Positions 8,315 through 16,913 of a stretch of 30,421 nucleotides of DNA are shown piece by piece (positions within the stretch are counted from its first letter, which is position 1; each line of letters opens with the position of its first letter). The position numbers and the translations under genes were made by a program. The notes under the pieces are model-generated. The model did no database searches and was not told where the DNA came from. It saw only the letters and a list, made by a program, of their open reading frames with translations. Source of the stretch: Lutibacillus sp052034115 (GTDB lineage: Bacteria; Actinomycetota; Actinomycetes; Actinomycetales; Dermatophilaceae); the NCBI GenBank assembly GCA_052034115.1, contig JBPOIZ010000001.1, forward strand, positions 1 through 30,421. Reading direction: 5' to 3'.

Positions 8315-9177
8315 CGGCGGTGCGTCACGCCGCGGTCCTCGGTCACCCGGTCGCCCATTCGTTGTCGCCGGTGCTCCACCGGGCGGCCTATCAGGCGCTG
8401 GGGCTGGTGGGCTGGGAGTACGGGATGGTCGATGTCGACGAGCCCGACCTCGGCGCTGTCGTCGCCGGACTCGACGAGTCCTGGGTCGGGCTCTCGCTCA
8501 CCATGCCCCTCAAGGAAGCTGCCCTCGATGTCGCCTCGGTCGTCTCGCCCCTGGCCGGGCGCGTCGGCGCCGCCAACACCTTGGTGCGTCGAGGCACGAC
8601 ATGGTTCGCCGACAACACCGATGTCCACGGCATCCGTGCGTCGATCACGCCGCACCTGCGGGGCTCACTGCGGTCCGGGCCGGCACCTGTGGTGGTCGGC
8701 GGGGGAGCGACGGCCCGCTCGGCGCTCGTGGCCCTGGCCGAGATGGGTGCTACGGAGGTCGTCCTCATGACGCGCGATGGGGCGCGGGCGACCACTGTCG
8801 CGCTCGCCACGTCCGTGGGTGTAAAGGTCCGCGGCGTCGCCATGGGCCGGTGGCCGGCCGACCTGCCGGTCGTCATCAGTACCGTGCCTCAGGTGGCGCT
8901 GGCCGCCCATGGTGCCGCGCTGCCGCGTGGCGTCAGCGTGGTGCTCGACGCCGTCTACGGCACCGGGCCCAGCCCGCTGCTGGTCCACGCCGAGCGGGTC
9001 GGTGCCGCGGCCGTTCCCGGAACCGAGATGCTGCTGCACCAAGCCGCTGCACAGGTGCGGCTCATGACCGGGCGGGCGGCTCCGCTGGAACGGATGCGCG
9101 CTGCCCTGGCGGCCGAGCTCGACCGTCGGACCCCTCGCGCTGTGGACAACCCCGGCCGGGAGGCGGGCCAGCGGTAG
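8311..9177 (+). CDS. aroE: Shikimate dehydrogenase
   Basis: The enzyme catalyses NADPH-dependent reduction of 3-dehydroshikimate to shikimate. The protein has 288 residues from TTG at 8311, which overlaps the mltG stop (TTGA) and has a G-run about 5 nt upstream. GTG at 8320 is the alternative start. Substrate-site motifs are AHSLSP near residue 14, LTMPLK with the catalytic Lys near 68 (the usual preceding Asn is Ser here), GAANTL near 90 and NTDVHG near 102. The nucleotide fold is VVGGGATARSAL near 128, and the end has the usual LLHQAAAQ motif. It is the first gene of the shikimate set. Its TAG stop forms the start of a -10-like box for the next gene. Confidence 0.95.
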   Translation: MTAVRHAAVLGHPVAHSLSPVLHRAAYQALGLVGWEYGMVDVDEPDLGAVVAGLDESWVGLSLTMPLKEAALDVASVVSPLAGRVGAANTLVRRGTTWFADNTDVHGIRASITPHLRGSLRSGPAPVVVGGGATARSALVALAEMGATEVVLMTRDGARATTVALATSVGVKVRGVAMGRWPADLPVVISTVPQVALAAHGAALPRGVSVVLDAVYGTGPSPLLVHAERVGAAAVPGTEMLLHQAAAQVRLMTGRAAPLERMRAALAAELDRRTPRAVDNPGREAGQR

Positions 9178-9180
9178 CCT
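9175..9180 (+). promoter_or_regulatory. Candidate leaderless promoter -10 (TAGCCT) for the A24 peptidase gene
   Basis: TAGCCT matches TANNNT, and its first three bases are the aroE stop codon. It is followed by 7 nt and then the ATG at 9188, the spacing expected when transcription starts at the start codon. The gene has no Shine-Dalgarno sequence, which fits a leaderless mRNA. No clear -35 is seen. Confidence 0.45.
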
Positions 9181-9187
9181 GCCCAGC

Positions 9188-9880
9188 ATGGCCGCCGCGA
9201 CGCTCCACCCGGTGATGGTGGGTGCGCTGGCGGTCGCGGGCTTCCTCGTGGGCGTGCCGCTGGCGCGGCAGCTGGCCGCCGGCGGATACCGGCTCGACGG
9301 CGAGGCGGCCCGGTTGGCGCCGGTGGCAAGCGTGCTGGTGCCGCCGATCATCGCGGGGCTCTGGACCGCGATGGGGCTCGCCTTGCCGGGGCGGGTCCCG
9401 TGGAGTGCGGTGCCGGCATACCTCCTGCTGGCCGTCGTCGCGATCGCGTGTGTCTGGGTCGACCTTGATGTCCACCGCCTTCCCGACGGGTTGACCATCC
9501 CCGGCCTGGCCTTGGTCGGGGGACTTCTCGTCATCCCGTCGGTGGCCGAGCGTTCCTGGCCGAGGCTGCTCGCCGCGGTCGCGGGCGCTGCCCTCATCTG
9601 GGTCGTGCTGAGCGTGCTGTCGATGGCTCCTGGGGGCGGGCTCGGCGGCGGTGACGTCGCGTTCGGCGCTCTGCTCGCCGGTGCGCTGGCGTGGGTCCAC
9701 CCGTGGCTGGCGGTGCTGGGCCTGGCCGCCGGATTCGTCCTCAGCGGTATGGCGGCCGGCGCGCTCGTGCTCGCCCGCAGGGTCGGCCTTCACTCGCCCA
9801 TCGCCATGGGACCGGGGCTGGCCACCGGGTGCCTCGGCGTGCTCCTCGTCGCACCGGGTTTGGTCCTGCCCGGCCCCTGA
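9188..9880 (+). CDS. A24-family prepilin peptidase-like membrane aspartic protease
   Basis: This is an integral-membrane aspartic peptidase of the type IV prepilin peptidase family, which cuts the leader of prepilin-like proteins. The protein has 230 residues with about six to seven hydrophobic segments. The catalytic aspartates are visible as Asp92 (WVDLDVHRLPD) and Asp156 in the GGGD version of the GxGD motif. The N-terminal methyltransferase domain with paired CxxC motifs found in PilD is absent, so it is a peptidase-only form, common in actinobacteria. No pilin genes lie in this window, so the substrate is unknown. It sits between aroE and aroC and probably has its own leaderless promoter. 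Confidence 0.9.
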   Translation: MAAATLHPVMVGALAVAGFLVGVPLARQLAAGGYRLDGEAARLAPVASVLVPPIIAGLWTAMGLALPGRVPWSAVPAYLLLAVVAIACVWVDLDVHRLPDGLTIPGLALVGGLLVIPSVAERSWPRLLAAVAGAALIWVVLSVLSMAPGGGLGGGDVAFGALLAGALAWVHPWLAVLGLAAGFVLSGMAAGALVLARRVGLHSPIAMGPGLATGCLGVLLVAPGLVLPGP

Positions 9881-9922
9881 CCGACGCGGCGACCATCGCA
9901 GCGCCCGTGGGAGGATCGGGCC

Positions 9923-11146
9923 ATGCTGCGTTGGCTGACTGCCGGTGAGTCGCACGGCCCTGCGCTGGTAGCGGTGATCGAGGGCCTGCCGGCCGGTGTC
10001 GAGGTGACCCTCGCCGACCTCGACGAGGCCCTGGCCAGGCGTCGCCTCGGGGTGGGACGCGGTGCCCGGATGGCCTTCGAGCGAGACGTCGTGGCGATCC
10101 TCGGCGGGGTGCGGCACGGGCGCACCCTCGGCTCGCCCATCGCGGTGCAGATCGCCAACAGCGAGTGGCCGAAATGGCAGACGGTCATGAGTCCAGCGCC
10201 GGTCGACCCGCAGGCCTACGCCGCCGATGCGGACGTAGGCGCACCCCTGGAGGTTGGCCGCAATGCGCCGCTGACCCGGCCGCGGCCCGGTCACGCCGAT
10301 CTGGTTGGCATGCAGAAATACGGATTCGACGACGCTCGCCCGGTCCTCGAGCGCGCTTCGGCACGGGAGACGGCCGCCCGGGTGGCGCTCGGGGCCGTGG
10401 CCGAGTGCTTCCTGAGGCAGGCGTACGGCATCGAGCTCGTCTCGCACACCGTGGCCATGGGCGCCGCCGAAATCACCGCCGACTATCCGCTGCCGACGCC
10501 GGCGGATACCGCAGCACTGGACGCCACCGAGGCCCGGTGTCTCGATGCGGTGGCCAGTGCCGCCATGGTGGCCGAGGTCGAGTCCGCCAAGGCCGCCGGT
10601 GACACGCTCGGCGGGGTCGTCGAGGTGCTCGCGTATGGCGTGCCACCAGGTCTGGGCTCGCACGTCCACTGGGACCGCCGACTCGATGCGCGACTGGCTG
10701 CGGCGCTCATGGGGATCCAGGCGATCAAGGGCGTCGAGGTGGGCGACGGCTTCACCGGGGCACGCCGTCGGGGTTCGGTGGCCCACGACGAGATGGACCG
10801 GGACGACCAGGGGGTCATCCGGCGGCGCAGCGGACGCTCCGGGGGCACCGAGGGCGGGATGTCGACCGGCGAGATCCTGCGGGTCCGGGCCGCCATGAAG
10901 CCGATCTCCACCGTTCCTCGGGCCTTGGCGACCGTCGACGTGGCCAGCGGTGGCCCGGCAACCGCCATACACCAGCGGTCCGATGTCGCCGCCGTCCCGG
11001 CCGCCGGAGTGGTGGCCCAGGCCATGGTCGCACTCGTCCTGGCTGAGGCTTGCCTGGAGAAGTTCGGTGGGGACAGCGTGGCCGAGACGGCCCGCAACCA
11101 CGCGTCCTATCTGGCGTCCATCCCGGAGGGCATGCGCTCGTGGTGA
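9923..11146 (+). CDS. aroC: Chorismate synthase
   Basis: The enzyme catalyses the last shikimate step, converting 5-enolpyruvylshikimate-3-phosphate to chorismate with reduced FMN. The protein has 407 residues, typical for actinobacteria. Signature motifs are GESHGP at residues 8-13, RPRPGHADL near 117, and GRSGGTEGGMSTGE near 309 for FMN and substrate binding. The ATG at 9923 is preceded by GGGAGGATC about 5 nt away, a strong ribosome binding site, so this gene re-initiates independently after a 42-nt gap. The stop overlaps the aroK start (GTGA). Ile349 uses the rare ATA codon within the sequence CATAC. Confidence 0.98.
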   Translation: MLRWLTAGESHGPALVAVIEGLPAGVEVTLADLDEALARRRLGVGRGARMAFERDVVAILGGVRHGRTLGSPIAVQIANSEWPKWQTVMSPAPVDPQAYAADADVGAPLEVGRNAPLTRPRPGHADLVGMQKYGFDDARPVLERASARETAARVALGAVAECFLRQAYGIELVSHTVAMGAAEITADYPLPTPADTAALDATEARCLDAVASAAMVAEVESAKAAGDTLGGVVEVLAYGVPPGLGSHVHWDRRLDARLAAALMGIQAIKGVEVGDGFTGARRRGSVAHDEMDRDDQGVIRRRSGRSGGTEGGMSTGEILRVRAAMKPISTVPRALATVDVASGGPATAIHQRSDVAAVPAAGVVAQAMVALVLAEACLEKFGGDSVAETARNHASYLASIPEGMRSW

Positions 11147-11664
11147 CCCGTCCGGTCGCGGTCCTCATCGGGCCGCCGGGATCCGGCAAGACGACCGTTG
11201 GGCGGCTGCTGGCCGACCGGCTCGGTCTCGCCTTTCGGGACACCGACGTGGCGGTCGAGGAACGCGCCGGCCGCTCGGTCGCGCAGATCTTCCTCACTGA
11301 CGGCGAGCCGGTCTTCCGGGCCATGGAGCGAGCTGCGGTCGCCGAGGCCCTGGCCACCCAGCCGGGGATCGTGGCGCTCGGTGGGGGTGCCCCGATGGAC
11401 CGTGATACCCAGGACCTGTTGGCCGATCAGACGGTCGTCTTCCTCGACGTCGGGATCGCAGCTGCCGCGCCCCGGGTGGGTTTCGACCAGTCCCGCCCGC
11501 TCCTGGCCGTCAACCCCCGGGCCCGGTGGATCGCCCTGATGGCCACGCGTCGGCCCATCTACGAGGGGCTCGCCACGTTCCGCGTGGACACCTCGGGCCG
11601 CTCGCCGGAGGCCGTCGCCGCCGAGCTCGTCGACCTGCTGCGGACGGAGGTGAGCGCTCAGTGA
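11143..11664 (+). CDS. aroK: Shikimate kinase
   Basis: The enzyme phosphorylates shikimate at the 3-hydroxyl with ATP. The protein has 173 residues from GTG at 11143, which overlaps the aroC stop by 4 nt. The adjacent GTG at 11140 is equally possible and lies nearer to GGAGG at 11125. Walker A is GPPGSGKTT near residue 10, the Asp motif is FRDTD near 31, the ALGGG loop is near 83, and the lid/substrate region is QSRPLL near 118. All active-site blocks expected for AroK are present. aroB follows with a 4-nt overlap (GTGA). Confidence 0.97.
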   Translation: MTRPVAVLIGPPGSGKTTVGRLLADRLGLAFRDTDVAVEERAGRSVAQIFLTDGEPVFRAMERAAVAEALATQPGIVALGGGAPMDRDTQDLLADQTVVFLDVGIAAAAPRVGFDQSRPLLAVNPRARWIALMATRRPIYEGLATFRVDTSGRSPEAVAAELVDLLRTEVSAQ

Positions 11665-12734
11665 ACGAACCCTTCGTCGTCCCGGTCGGCGCGGACTACG
11701 ACGTCCTGGTCGGTCGGTCCCTGCACCGCCGGCTGCCCGAAGTCGTGCCCACCGGCGCCGAACGGGTCGCCGTGCTGCATGCTCCCGGCATCCAACCGCT
11801 GGTCGAGCCGATCGTCGCGGCGCTTCGACCCGACCGTGCGGTCCTGCCCATCGAGCTGCCGGACGCCGAAGCCGCCAAGACCGCTGCCGTCTGTGCCCAG
11901 GTCTGGACCCGTCTCGGTGAGGCCGGATTCACCCGTTCCGACGCCGTCGTCGGCATCGGTGGGGGAGCCACCACCGACCTGGCCGGCTTCGTCGCGGCCA
12001 CCTGGCTGCGCGGCGTGGCGGTGGTCCAGGTCCCCACCACGTTGCTCGGGATGGTCGACGCTGCGGTCGGCGGGAAGACCGGGATCAACACCGCCGAGGG
12101 CAAGAATCTCGTCGGCGCCTTCCACCGGCCGACCGCGGTCGTGTGCGATCTCGAGGCGCTGCGGACCCTGCCTCGCGCCGACCTCGTCGCGGGTCTGGCC
12201 GAGGTCGCCAAGCATGGGTTCATCGCCGACGAGCGCACCCTGACACTGCTCGAGAGCTCGCCGGCCGCCGCACTGGACCCCGCCGGTGACGTCCTGGCCG
12301 AGTTGGTCCTGCGATCGGTCCAGGTCAAGGCCGCGGTCGTCGCGGCGGACCTGAAGGAGTCGTTCCTTCGCGAGATCCTCAACTACGGGCATACCTTCGG
12401 CCACGCCGTCGAACAGGTCGAGGGATACCGTCGCCGGCACGGCGAGGCCGTCGCCGTGGGGCTGGTCTACGCGGCCGAGCTGTCCCACCTCGTCGGACGG
12501 CTGTCCGCCGCCGACGTCGTGCGTCATCGCACCCTGCTGACCGGGATCGGCCTGCCGACCAGCTACCCGTCGGGTCGGTGGGATGCCCTCCATACGGCGA
12601 TGGCGCGGGACAAGAAGAACCGTGGGTCCCGGCTCCGGTTCGTCGTCCTGGACGGCATCGGGCATCCGGGCCGACTCGAGGACCCGTCCGACGAGGTGCT
12701 CCGTGCTGCGTATGCCGCGGTGTCGCGGGCCTAG
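11661..12734 (+). CDS. aroB: 3-dehydroquinate synthase
   Basis: The enzyme cyclises DAHP to 3-dehydroquinate using NAD+ and a metal ion. The protein has 357 residues from GTG at 11661, which overlaps the aroK stop and has GGAGG at 11646-11650. The NAD-binding motif GIGGGATTDLAGF is near residue 95 and the substrate-binding GGKTGIN near 136. The metal ligands appear as Glu in GLAEVAKHG near 179 and His in NYGHTFGHAVE near 243 and 247. The TAG stop doubles as the first half of a -10-like box for aroQ. Confidence 0.98.
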   Translation: MNEPFVVPVGADYDVLVGRSLHRRLPEVVPTGAERVAVLHAPGIQPLVEPIVAALRPDRAVLPIELPDAEAAKTAAVCAQVWTRLGEAGFTRSDAVVGIGGGATTDLAGFVAATWLRGVAVVQVPTTLLGMVDAAVGGKTGINTAEGKNLVGAFHRPTAVVCDLEALRTLPRADLVAGLAEVAKHGFIADERTLTLLESSPAAALDPAGDVLAELVLRSVQVKAAVVAADLKESFLREILNYGHTFGHAVEQVEGYRRRHGEAVAVGLVYAAELSHLVGRLSAADVVRHRTLLTGIGLPTSYPSGRWDALHTAMARDKKNRGSRLRFVVLDGIGHPGRLEDPSDEVLRAAYAAVSRA

Positions 12735-12737
12735 ACT
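12732..12737 (+). promoter_or_regulatory. Candidate leaderless promoter -10 (TAGACT) for aroQ
   Basis: TAGACT fits TANNNT, begins with the aroB stop codon and is followed by exactly 6 nt before the aroQ ATG at 12744. aroQ has no Shine-Dalgarno sequence, consistent with leaderless initiation. There is no obvious -35, as is often the case for such promoters in actinobacteria. Confidence 0.5.
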
Positions 12738-12743
12738 CCGATC

Positions 12744-13208
12744 ATGCCCGGCGACGTCCTGGTCCTGAACGGACCTAACCTGAATCGGCTCGGCACCCGC
12801 GAGCCGGACGTCTACGGGCACACGACCCACGCCGACCTCGTGGTCCTCATCGAGGGCTGGGCGAGCGCCCTGGGCCGCTGCGCCGAGGTGCGCCAGACCA
12901 ATGACGAGAGCGAGCTCATCGGCTGGCTCCACGAGGCCGCCGACCGCGGCCTCGACGTCGTCCTCAACCCCGCGGCGTTCACCCACTACTCGTATGCCGT
13001 CCGCGACGCCTGCTCCGTCCTCACCGGTGCCGGCTGCCGACTCGTGGAGGTCCACCTGTCGAACCCGGCGGCTCGGGAGGAGTTCCGGCATACCTCCGTG
13101 GTCTCCGGCGTCGCCACCGGGACGGTCGCCGGCTTCGGCGTACGTTCCTACCACCTGGCGCTCCAAGCACTGGCTGACCGGGGCGGATCCCGCGCTGCAC
13201 CGGGGTGA
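12744..13208 (+). CDS. aroQ: Type II 3-dehydroquinate dehydratase
   Basis: The enzyme dehydrates 3-dehydroquinate to 3-dehydroshikimate and typically acts as a dodecamer. The protein has 154 residues. The signature NGPNLNRLGTREPDVYG near residue 9 contains the catalytic Arg and Tyr. It is followed by QTNDESELIGWLHEA, by NPAAFTHYSYAVRDA near 76, and by EVHLSN with the catalytic His near 103. The chain ends in a short Gly/Ala tail. It completes a contiguous aroC-K-B-Q block with aroE nearby. The lack of a ribosome binding site and the TAGACT box suggest separate, leaderless transcription. Confidence 0.97.
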   Translation: MPGDVLVLNGPNLNRLGTREPDVYGHTTHADLVVLIEGWASALGRCAEVRQTNDESELIGWLHEAADRGLDVVLNPAAFTHYSYAVRDACSVLTGAGCRLVEVHLSNPAAREEFRHTSVVSGVATGTVAGFGVRSYHLALQALADRGGSRAAPG

Positions 13209-13222
13209 GCCGGCCGTCCCGG

Positions 13223-13228
13223 TAGGAT
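13223..13228 (+). promoter_or_regulatory. Candidate -10 element (TAGGAT) for efp-nusB
   Basis: TAGGAT matches TANNNT in the 83-nt gap between aroQ and efp. A start of transcription near 13235 would give a leader of about 57 nt. No good -35 is seen. Confidence 0.4.
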
Positions 13229-13252
13229 GGGCGGGATCCCACCAGTTCAACC

Positions 13253-13272
13253 GCGGGTGCCACCGTGCCCGC
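13253..13272 (+). other. Hairpin in the efp leader
   Basis: GCGGGTG (13253-13259) can pair with TGCCCGC (13266-13272), giving five G-C pairs plus two G-U pairs around a 6-nt loop. It ends 8 nt before the GGAG ribosome binding site at 13281. It could tune efp translation or be incidental in GC-rich DNA. Confidence 0.25.
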
Positions 13273-13291
13273 ATGATGCAGGAGCACCTCC

Positions 13292-13852
13292 GTGGCCACC
13301 ACGAACGACCTCAAGAACGGCATGGTCCTGACCATCGACGGCCAGTTGTGGACCGTCGTCGAGTTCCAGCACGTCAAGCCGGGTAAGGGCCCGGCCTTCG
13401 TGCGGACCAAGTTGAAGAACGTCATGTCCGGCAAGGTCGTGGACCGCACCTTCAACGCCGGCGTCAAGGTGGAGACGACCACCGTCGACAAGCGGACGAT
13501 GCAGTACCTCTACCAGGACGGCACCGACTACGTCTTCATGGACACCGGGACCTACGACCAGATCCACGTGGGCTCCGACGTCGTGGGCTCGGCCAGCGAC
13601 TACATGCTGGAGAACCAGGAAGCCATCGTGGCGACCCATGAGGGGGTGCCGCTGTACATCGAGCTGCCCGCCTCGGTCGTGCTCGAGATCTCCTACACCG
13701 AGCCCGGCCTGCAGGGCGACCGCTCCACCGGCGGCACCAAGCCCGCCACCTTGGAGACCGGGGCGCAGATCCAGGTGCCGCTCTTCCTGGAGACGGGCAC
13801 GCGGGTCAAGGTCGACACCCGGGACGGCTCCTACCTCGGCCGAGTCAACTGA
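13292..13852 (+). CDS. efp: Translation elongation factor P
   Basis: EF-P binds ribosomes stalled at consecutive prolines and promotes peptide-bond formation. The protein has 186 residues. The KOW-like domain I carries the loop VKPGKGPAF with Lys32 at its tip, the position modified in several bacteria. The C-terminal OB domains end with the family motif VPLFLETGTRVKVDTRDGSY near residue 162. GTG at 13292 follows GGAG at 13281-13284. No modification enzyme (EpmA, EarP or YmfI type) is visible in the window. The efp-nusB pairing is standard in Gram-positive bacteria. Confidence 0.98.
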   Translation: MATTNDLKNGMVLTIDGQLWTVVEFQHVKPGKGPAFVRTKLKNVMSGKVVDRTFNAGVKVETTTVDKRTMQYLYQDGTDYVFMDTGTYDQIHVGSDVVGSASDYMLENQEAIVATHEGVPLYIELPASVVLEISYTEPGLQGDRSTGGTKPATLETGAQIQVPLFLETGTRVKVDTRDGSYLGRVN

Positions 13853-13858
13853 TCGGTC

Positions 13859-14272
13859 ATGGCGGCCCGGCGCAAGGCGCGTAAGGCGGCGCTGGATCTG
13901 CTGTTCGAGGCGGACCAGCGTGGCCTCAACGTCGCCGCCCTCCTGGCCGAACGGCTCGCTCGCCCCGGTGAGGGGCCCGCGCTGCGGCAGCACACCGTCG
14001 ACACCGTCGAGGGCGTCGCGTCGCACTGGGCCACCATCACCGAGTTGCTGACGACCTACAGCCACGGCTGGACCATCGAGCGGATGCCGGCCGTCGACCG
14101 GGCCATCCTGCGGGTGGGCGCCTACGAGGTGCTCTTCGACGAGTCGGTGCCTGACTCGGTGGCCATCGCCGAGGCGGTGGCTCTGGCGGCCGACCTGAGC
14201 ACCGATGAGTCCCCGGCCTTCGTCAACGGTTTGCTCGCCCGGCTCGCCGAGGTCAAGCCCACCCTCGTGTGA
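13859..14272 (+). CDS. nusB: Transcription antitermination factor NusB
   Basis: NusB pairs with NusE (S10) on boxA RNA for rRNA antitermination. The protein has 137 residues and is all-helical by appearance. The conserved N-terminus is ARRKARKAALDLLFEADQRG. The C-terminal motifs are MPAVDRAILRVGAYEVLF near residue 78 and SVAIAEAVALA, with FVNGLL near 123. ATG at 13859 lies 6 nt after the efp stop. In many actinobacteria nusB is followed by pyrR and pyrimidine biosynthesis genes; here nucleoside salvage genes follow after 54 nt. Confidence 0.97.
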   Translation: MAARRKARKAALDLLFEADQRGLNVAALLAERLARPGEGPALRQHTVDTVEGVASHWATITELLTTYSHGWTIERMPAVDRAILRVGAYEVLFDESVPDSVAIAEAVALAADLSTDESPAFVNGLLARLAEVKPTLV

Positions 14273-14303
14273 GCCGCGCCGAGGCCGCCTTTGCCGCCGA
14301 CCG

Positions 14304-14326
14304 ACCCCGGGTGAAACCATCGGGGT
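14304..14326 (+). promoter_or_regulatory. Inverted repeat abutting the deoC start codon
   Basis: ACCCCG (14304-14309) and CGGGGT (14321-14326) are perfect inverted arms. Inside them GGT (14310-14312) and ACC (14316-14318) can also pair around GAA, leaving an AT bulge. The ATG of deoC begins at 14327, immediately after the stem, and the only purine-rich ribosome-binding candidate (CGGGG) is in the 3' arm. It may be an operator or an RNA hairpin limiting initiation of deoC. Confidence 0.45.
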
Positions 14327-15007
14327 ATGACGACTCCGCACCTGGACCGCGCCACTGCCGCTCGCTTCATCGACCACACCCTGCTGCGCCCCGAGGCGCG
14401 CCCGGACGACGTCCGGGCCTTGTGCGCGGAGGCGACCGAGCTGGGGGTCTACGCCGTCTGCGTCAATCCGTCGATGACGGCGGTGGCGCGCCGGGTCCTC
14501 GATGAGGGGATCGCCCTGGCCGTCGTCTGCGGCTGCCCGAGCGGCGCGCACCTGGCCTCGGTCAAAGCCGCGGAGGCCGCGGCCGCGGTGGATCAGGGAG
14601 CCGACGAGGTGGACATGGTGGTCAACCTCGGGTTGGTCCGCTCGGGCGACTGGGGTGGTGTCGAGGCCGACATTGCCGCGGTCCGGGCAGCCGTGCCGAC
14701 CGGGGTGCTCAAGGTCATCCTGGAGTCCTCGGCCCTGACCGACGACGAGATCGTGCGGTGTTGCCAGGTGGCCGAGGGGGTCGGGGCCGACTTCGTCAAG
14801 ACCTCGACCGGCTTCCACCCCAGTGGTGGCGCGAGCGCCGACGTCGTCCGCCTCATGTCGCAGACGGTCGGCGGTCGCCTCGGGGTCAAGGCCAGCGGTG
14901 GGATCCGGACGAGTGCCGACCTCGTGGCCATGGTCGGGGCTGGTGCCACCCGCATCGGGTGCTCCGCGACCCGCGATATCCTCGGGGGCCTGCGACCAAA
15001 GGAGTGA
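14327..15007 (+). CDS. deoC: Deoxyribose-phosphate aldolase
   Basis: The enzyme cleaves 2-deoxyribose-5-phosphate to glyceraldehyde-3-phosphate and acetaldehyde. The protein has 226 residues. The class I aldolase residues are visible: Schiff-base Lys158 in FVKTSTGFHP, Lys188 in GVKASGGIRT and Asp96 in EVDMVVNLG. The N-terminal FIDHTLLRPEA motif is also typical. It is the first gene of a salvage operon with deoA (3 nt downstream) and cdd. The start codon directly follows a perfect inverted repeat with no free Shine-Dalgarno sequence, so expression is probably controlled at this point. Confidence 0.98.
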   Translation: MTTPHLDRATAARFIDHTLLRPEARPDDVRALCAEATELGVYAVCVNPSMTAVARRVLDEGIALAVVCGCPSGAHLASVKAAEAAAAVDQGADEVDMVVNLGLVRSGDWGGVEADIAAVRAAVPTGVLKVILESSALTDDEIVRCCQVAEGVGADFVKTSTGFHPSGGASADVVRLMSQTVGGRLGVKASGGIRTSADLVAMVGAGATRIGCSATRDILGGLRPKE

Positions 15008-15010
15008 GCA

Positions 15011-16272
<1,262 letters not shown>

Positions 16273-16276
<4 letters not shown>

Positions 16277-16698
16277 GCGAGGGTGCCGCCGCCCCGACGG
16301 CGGAGCTGCTCCTCGACCGGGCCCGCGCGGCCGCCCAGCTGGCCTACGCGCCCTACAGTCGCTTCCCGGTGGGGGCCGCGCTGCTGACTGCCGGTGGGCG
16401 TATCGTCACCGGCTGCAACGTCGAGAATGCCGCCTACGGGCTGGCCATCTGCGCCGAGCGCAACGCTGCCGCGGCGATGGTGGCCACCGACCCGGCCGAT
16501 CGACGCATCGTCGCCGTCGCCATCGTCGGTTTGGAGGCGGCCCCGTGCTTCCCGTGCGGTGCCTGCCGCCAGGTGCTCCACGAGTTCGGCTGCGCGCAGG
16601 TCATCGTTGAGGGGTCCGACGGGCCGCAGTCGTTCCCGTTCGCCGAGATCCTCCCGCATGGGTTCGGCCCCGAGGCCCTTCCGGGCACCGTGCGCTGA
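16273..16698 (+). CDS. cdd: Cytidine deaminase
   Basis: The enzyme deaminates cytidine and deoxycytidine to uridine and deoxyuridine, feeding the phosphorylase encoded upstream. The protein has 141 residues, the homotetrameric short form. The zinc ligands are Cys60 of CAE (with Glu62 as proton shuttle) and Cys95 and Cys98 of PCGAC. The substrate motif GCNVENAAYG is near residue 47. GTG at 16273 overlaps the deoA stop. It is the last gene of the salvage operon and is followed 21 nt later by a hairpin terminator. Confidence 0.97.
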
Positions 16699-16719
16699 TC
16701 CCTGAGTCCGGGCACGACA

Positions 16720-16751
16720 AAGGCCCCGGCCGTGGAAACGGCGGGGGCCTT
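16720..16751. terminator. Bidirectional hairpin terminator between cdd and the small minus-strand gene
   Basis: AAGGCCCCGGCCG (16720-16732) pairs with CGGCGGGGGCCTT (16739-16751) with one mismatch in 13 bp and a 6-nt loop. Read on the minus strand, the stem is followed by a short T-run (CCTTTGTC), so it fits the small gene ending at 16775 at least as well as it fits cdd. Confidence 0.85.
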
Positions 16752-16774
16752 GGCGTGGCCGGTGCTCAGTGAGC

Positions 16775-16906
16775 TCAGATGCGACCCGCGCTGAGGCGCT
16801 GGTTGATGGCATGCGCGCTGCGGGCGCCCGACCGGTAGTGGTCCAGGCCCATGGGCCCGACGTGACGTGAACGGACGGAGATGTACATCGCGAGAATTCG
16901 TTCCAT
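16775..16906 (-). CDS. Small basic protein of 43 residues, function unknown, probably leaderless
   Basis: I do not recognise this protein. It starts MERILAMYISVRSRHVG and ends NQRLSAGRI. It has seven Arg and three His against two acidic residues, so it is clearly basic, and the C-terminal half could form an amphipathic helix. Evidence that it is real: 34 of about 42 third positions are G or C; the first codons are AT-rich as expected near a start; a near-ideal promoter has its -10 box exactly 7 nt before the ATG; and a hairpin terminator lies 23 nt after the stop. The in-frame extension to an ATG at 16978 has poor third-position GC and spans the promoter, so I reject that start. It has no signal peptide or cysteines. 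Confidence 0.7.
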   Translation of the reverse strand: MERILAMYISVRSRHVGPMGLDHYRSGARSAHAINQRLSAGRI

Positions 16907-16913
16907 GTCAACT

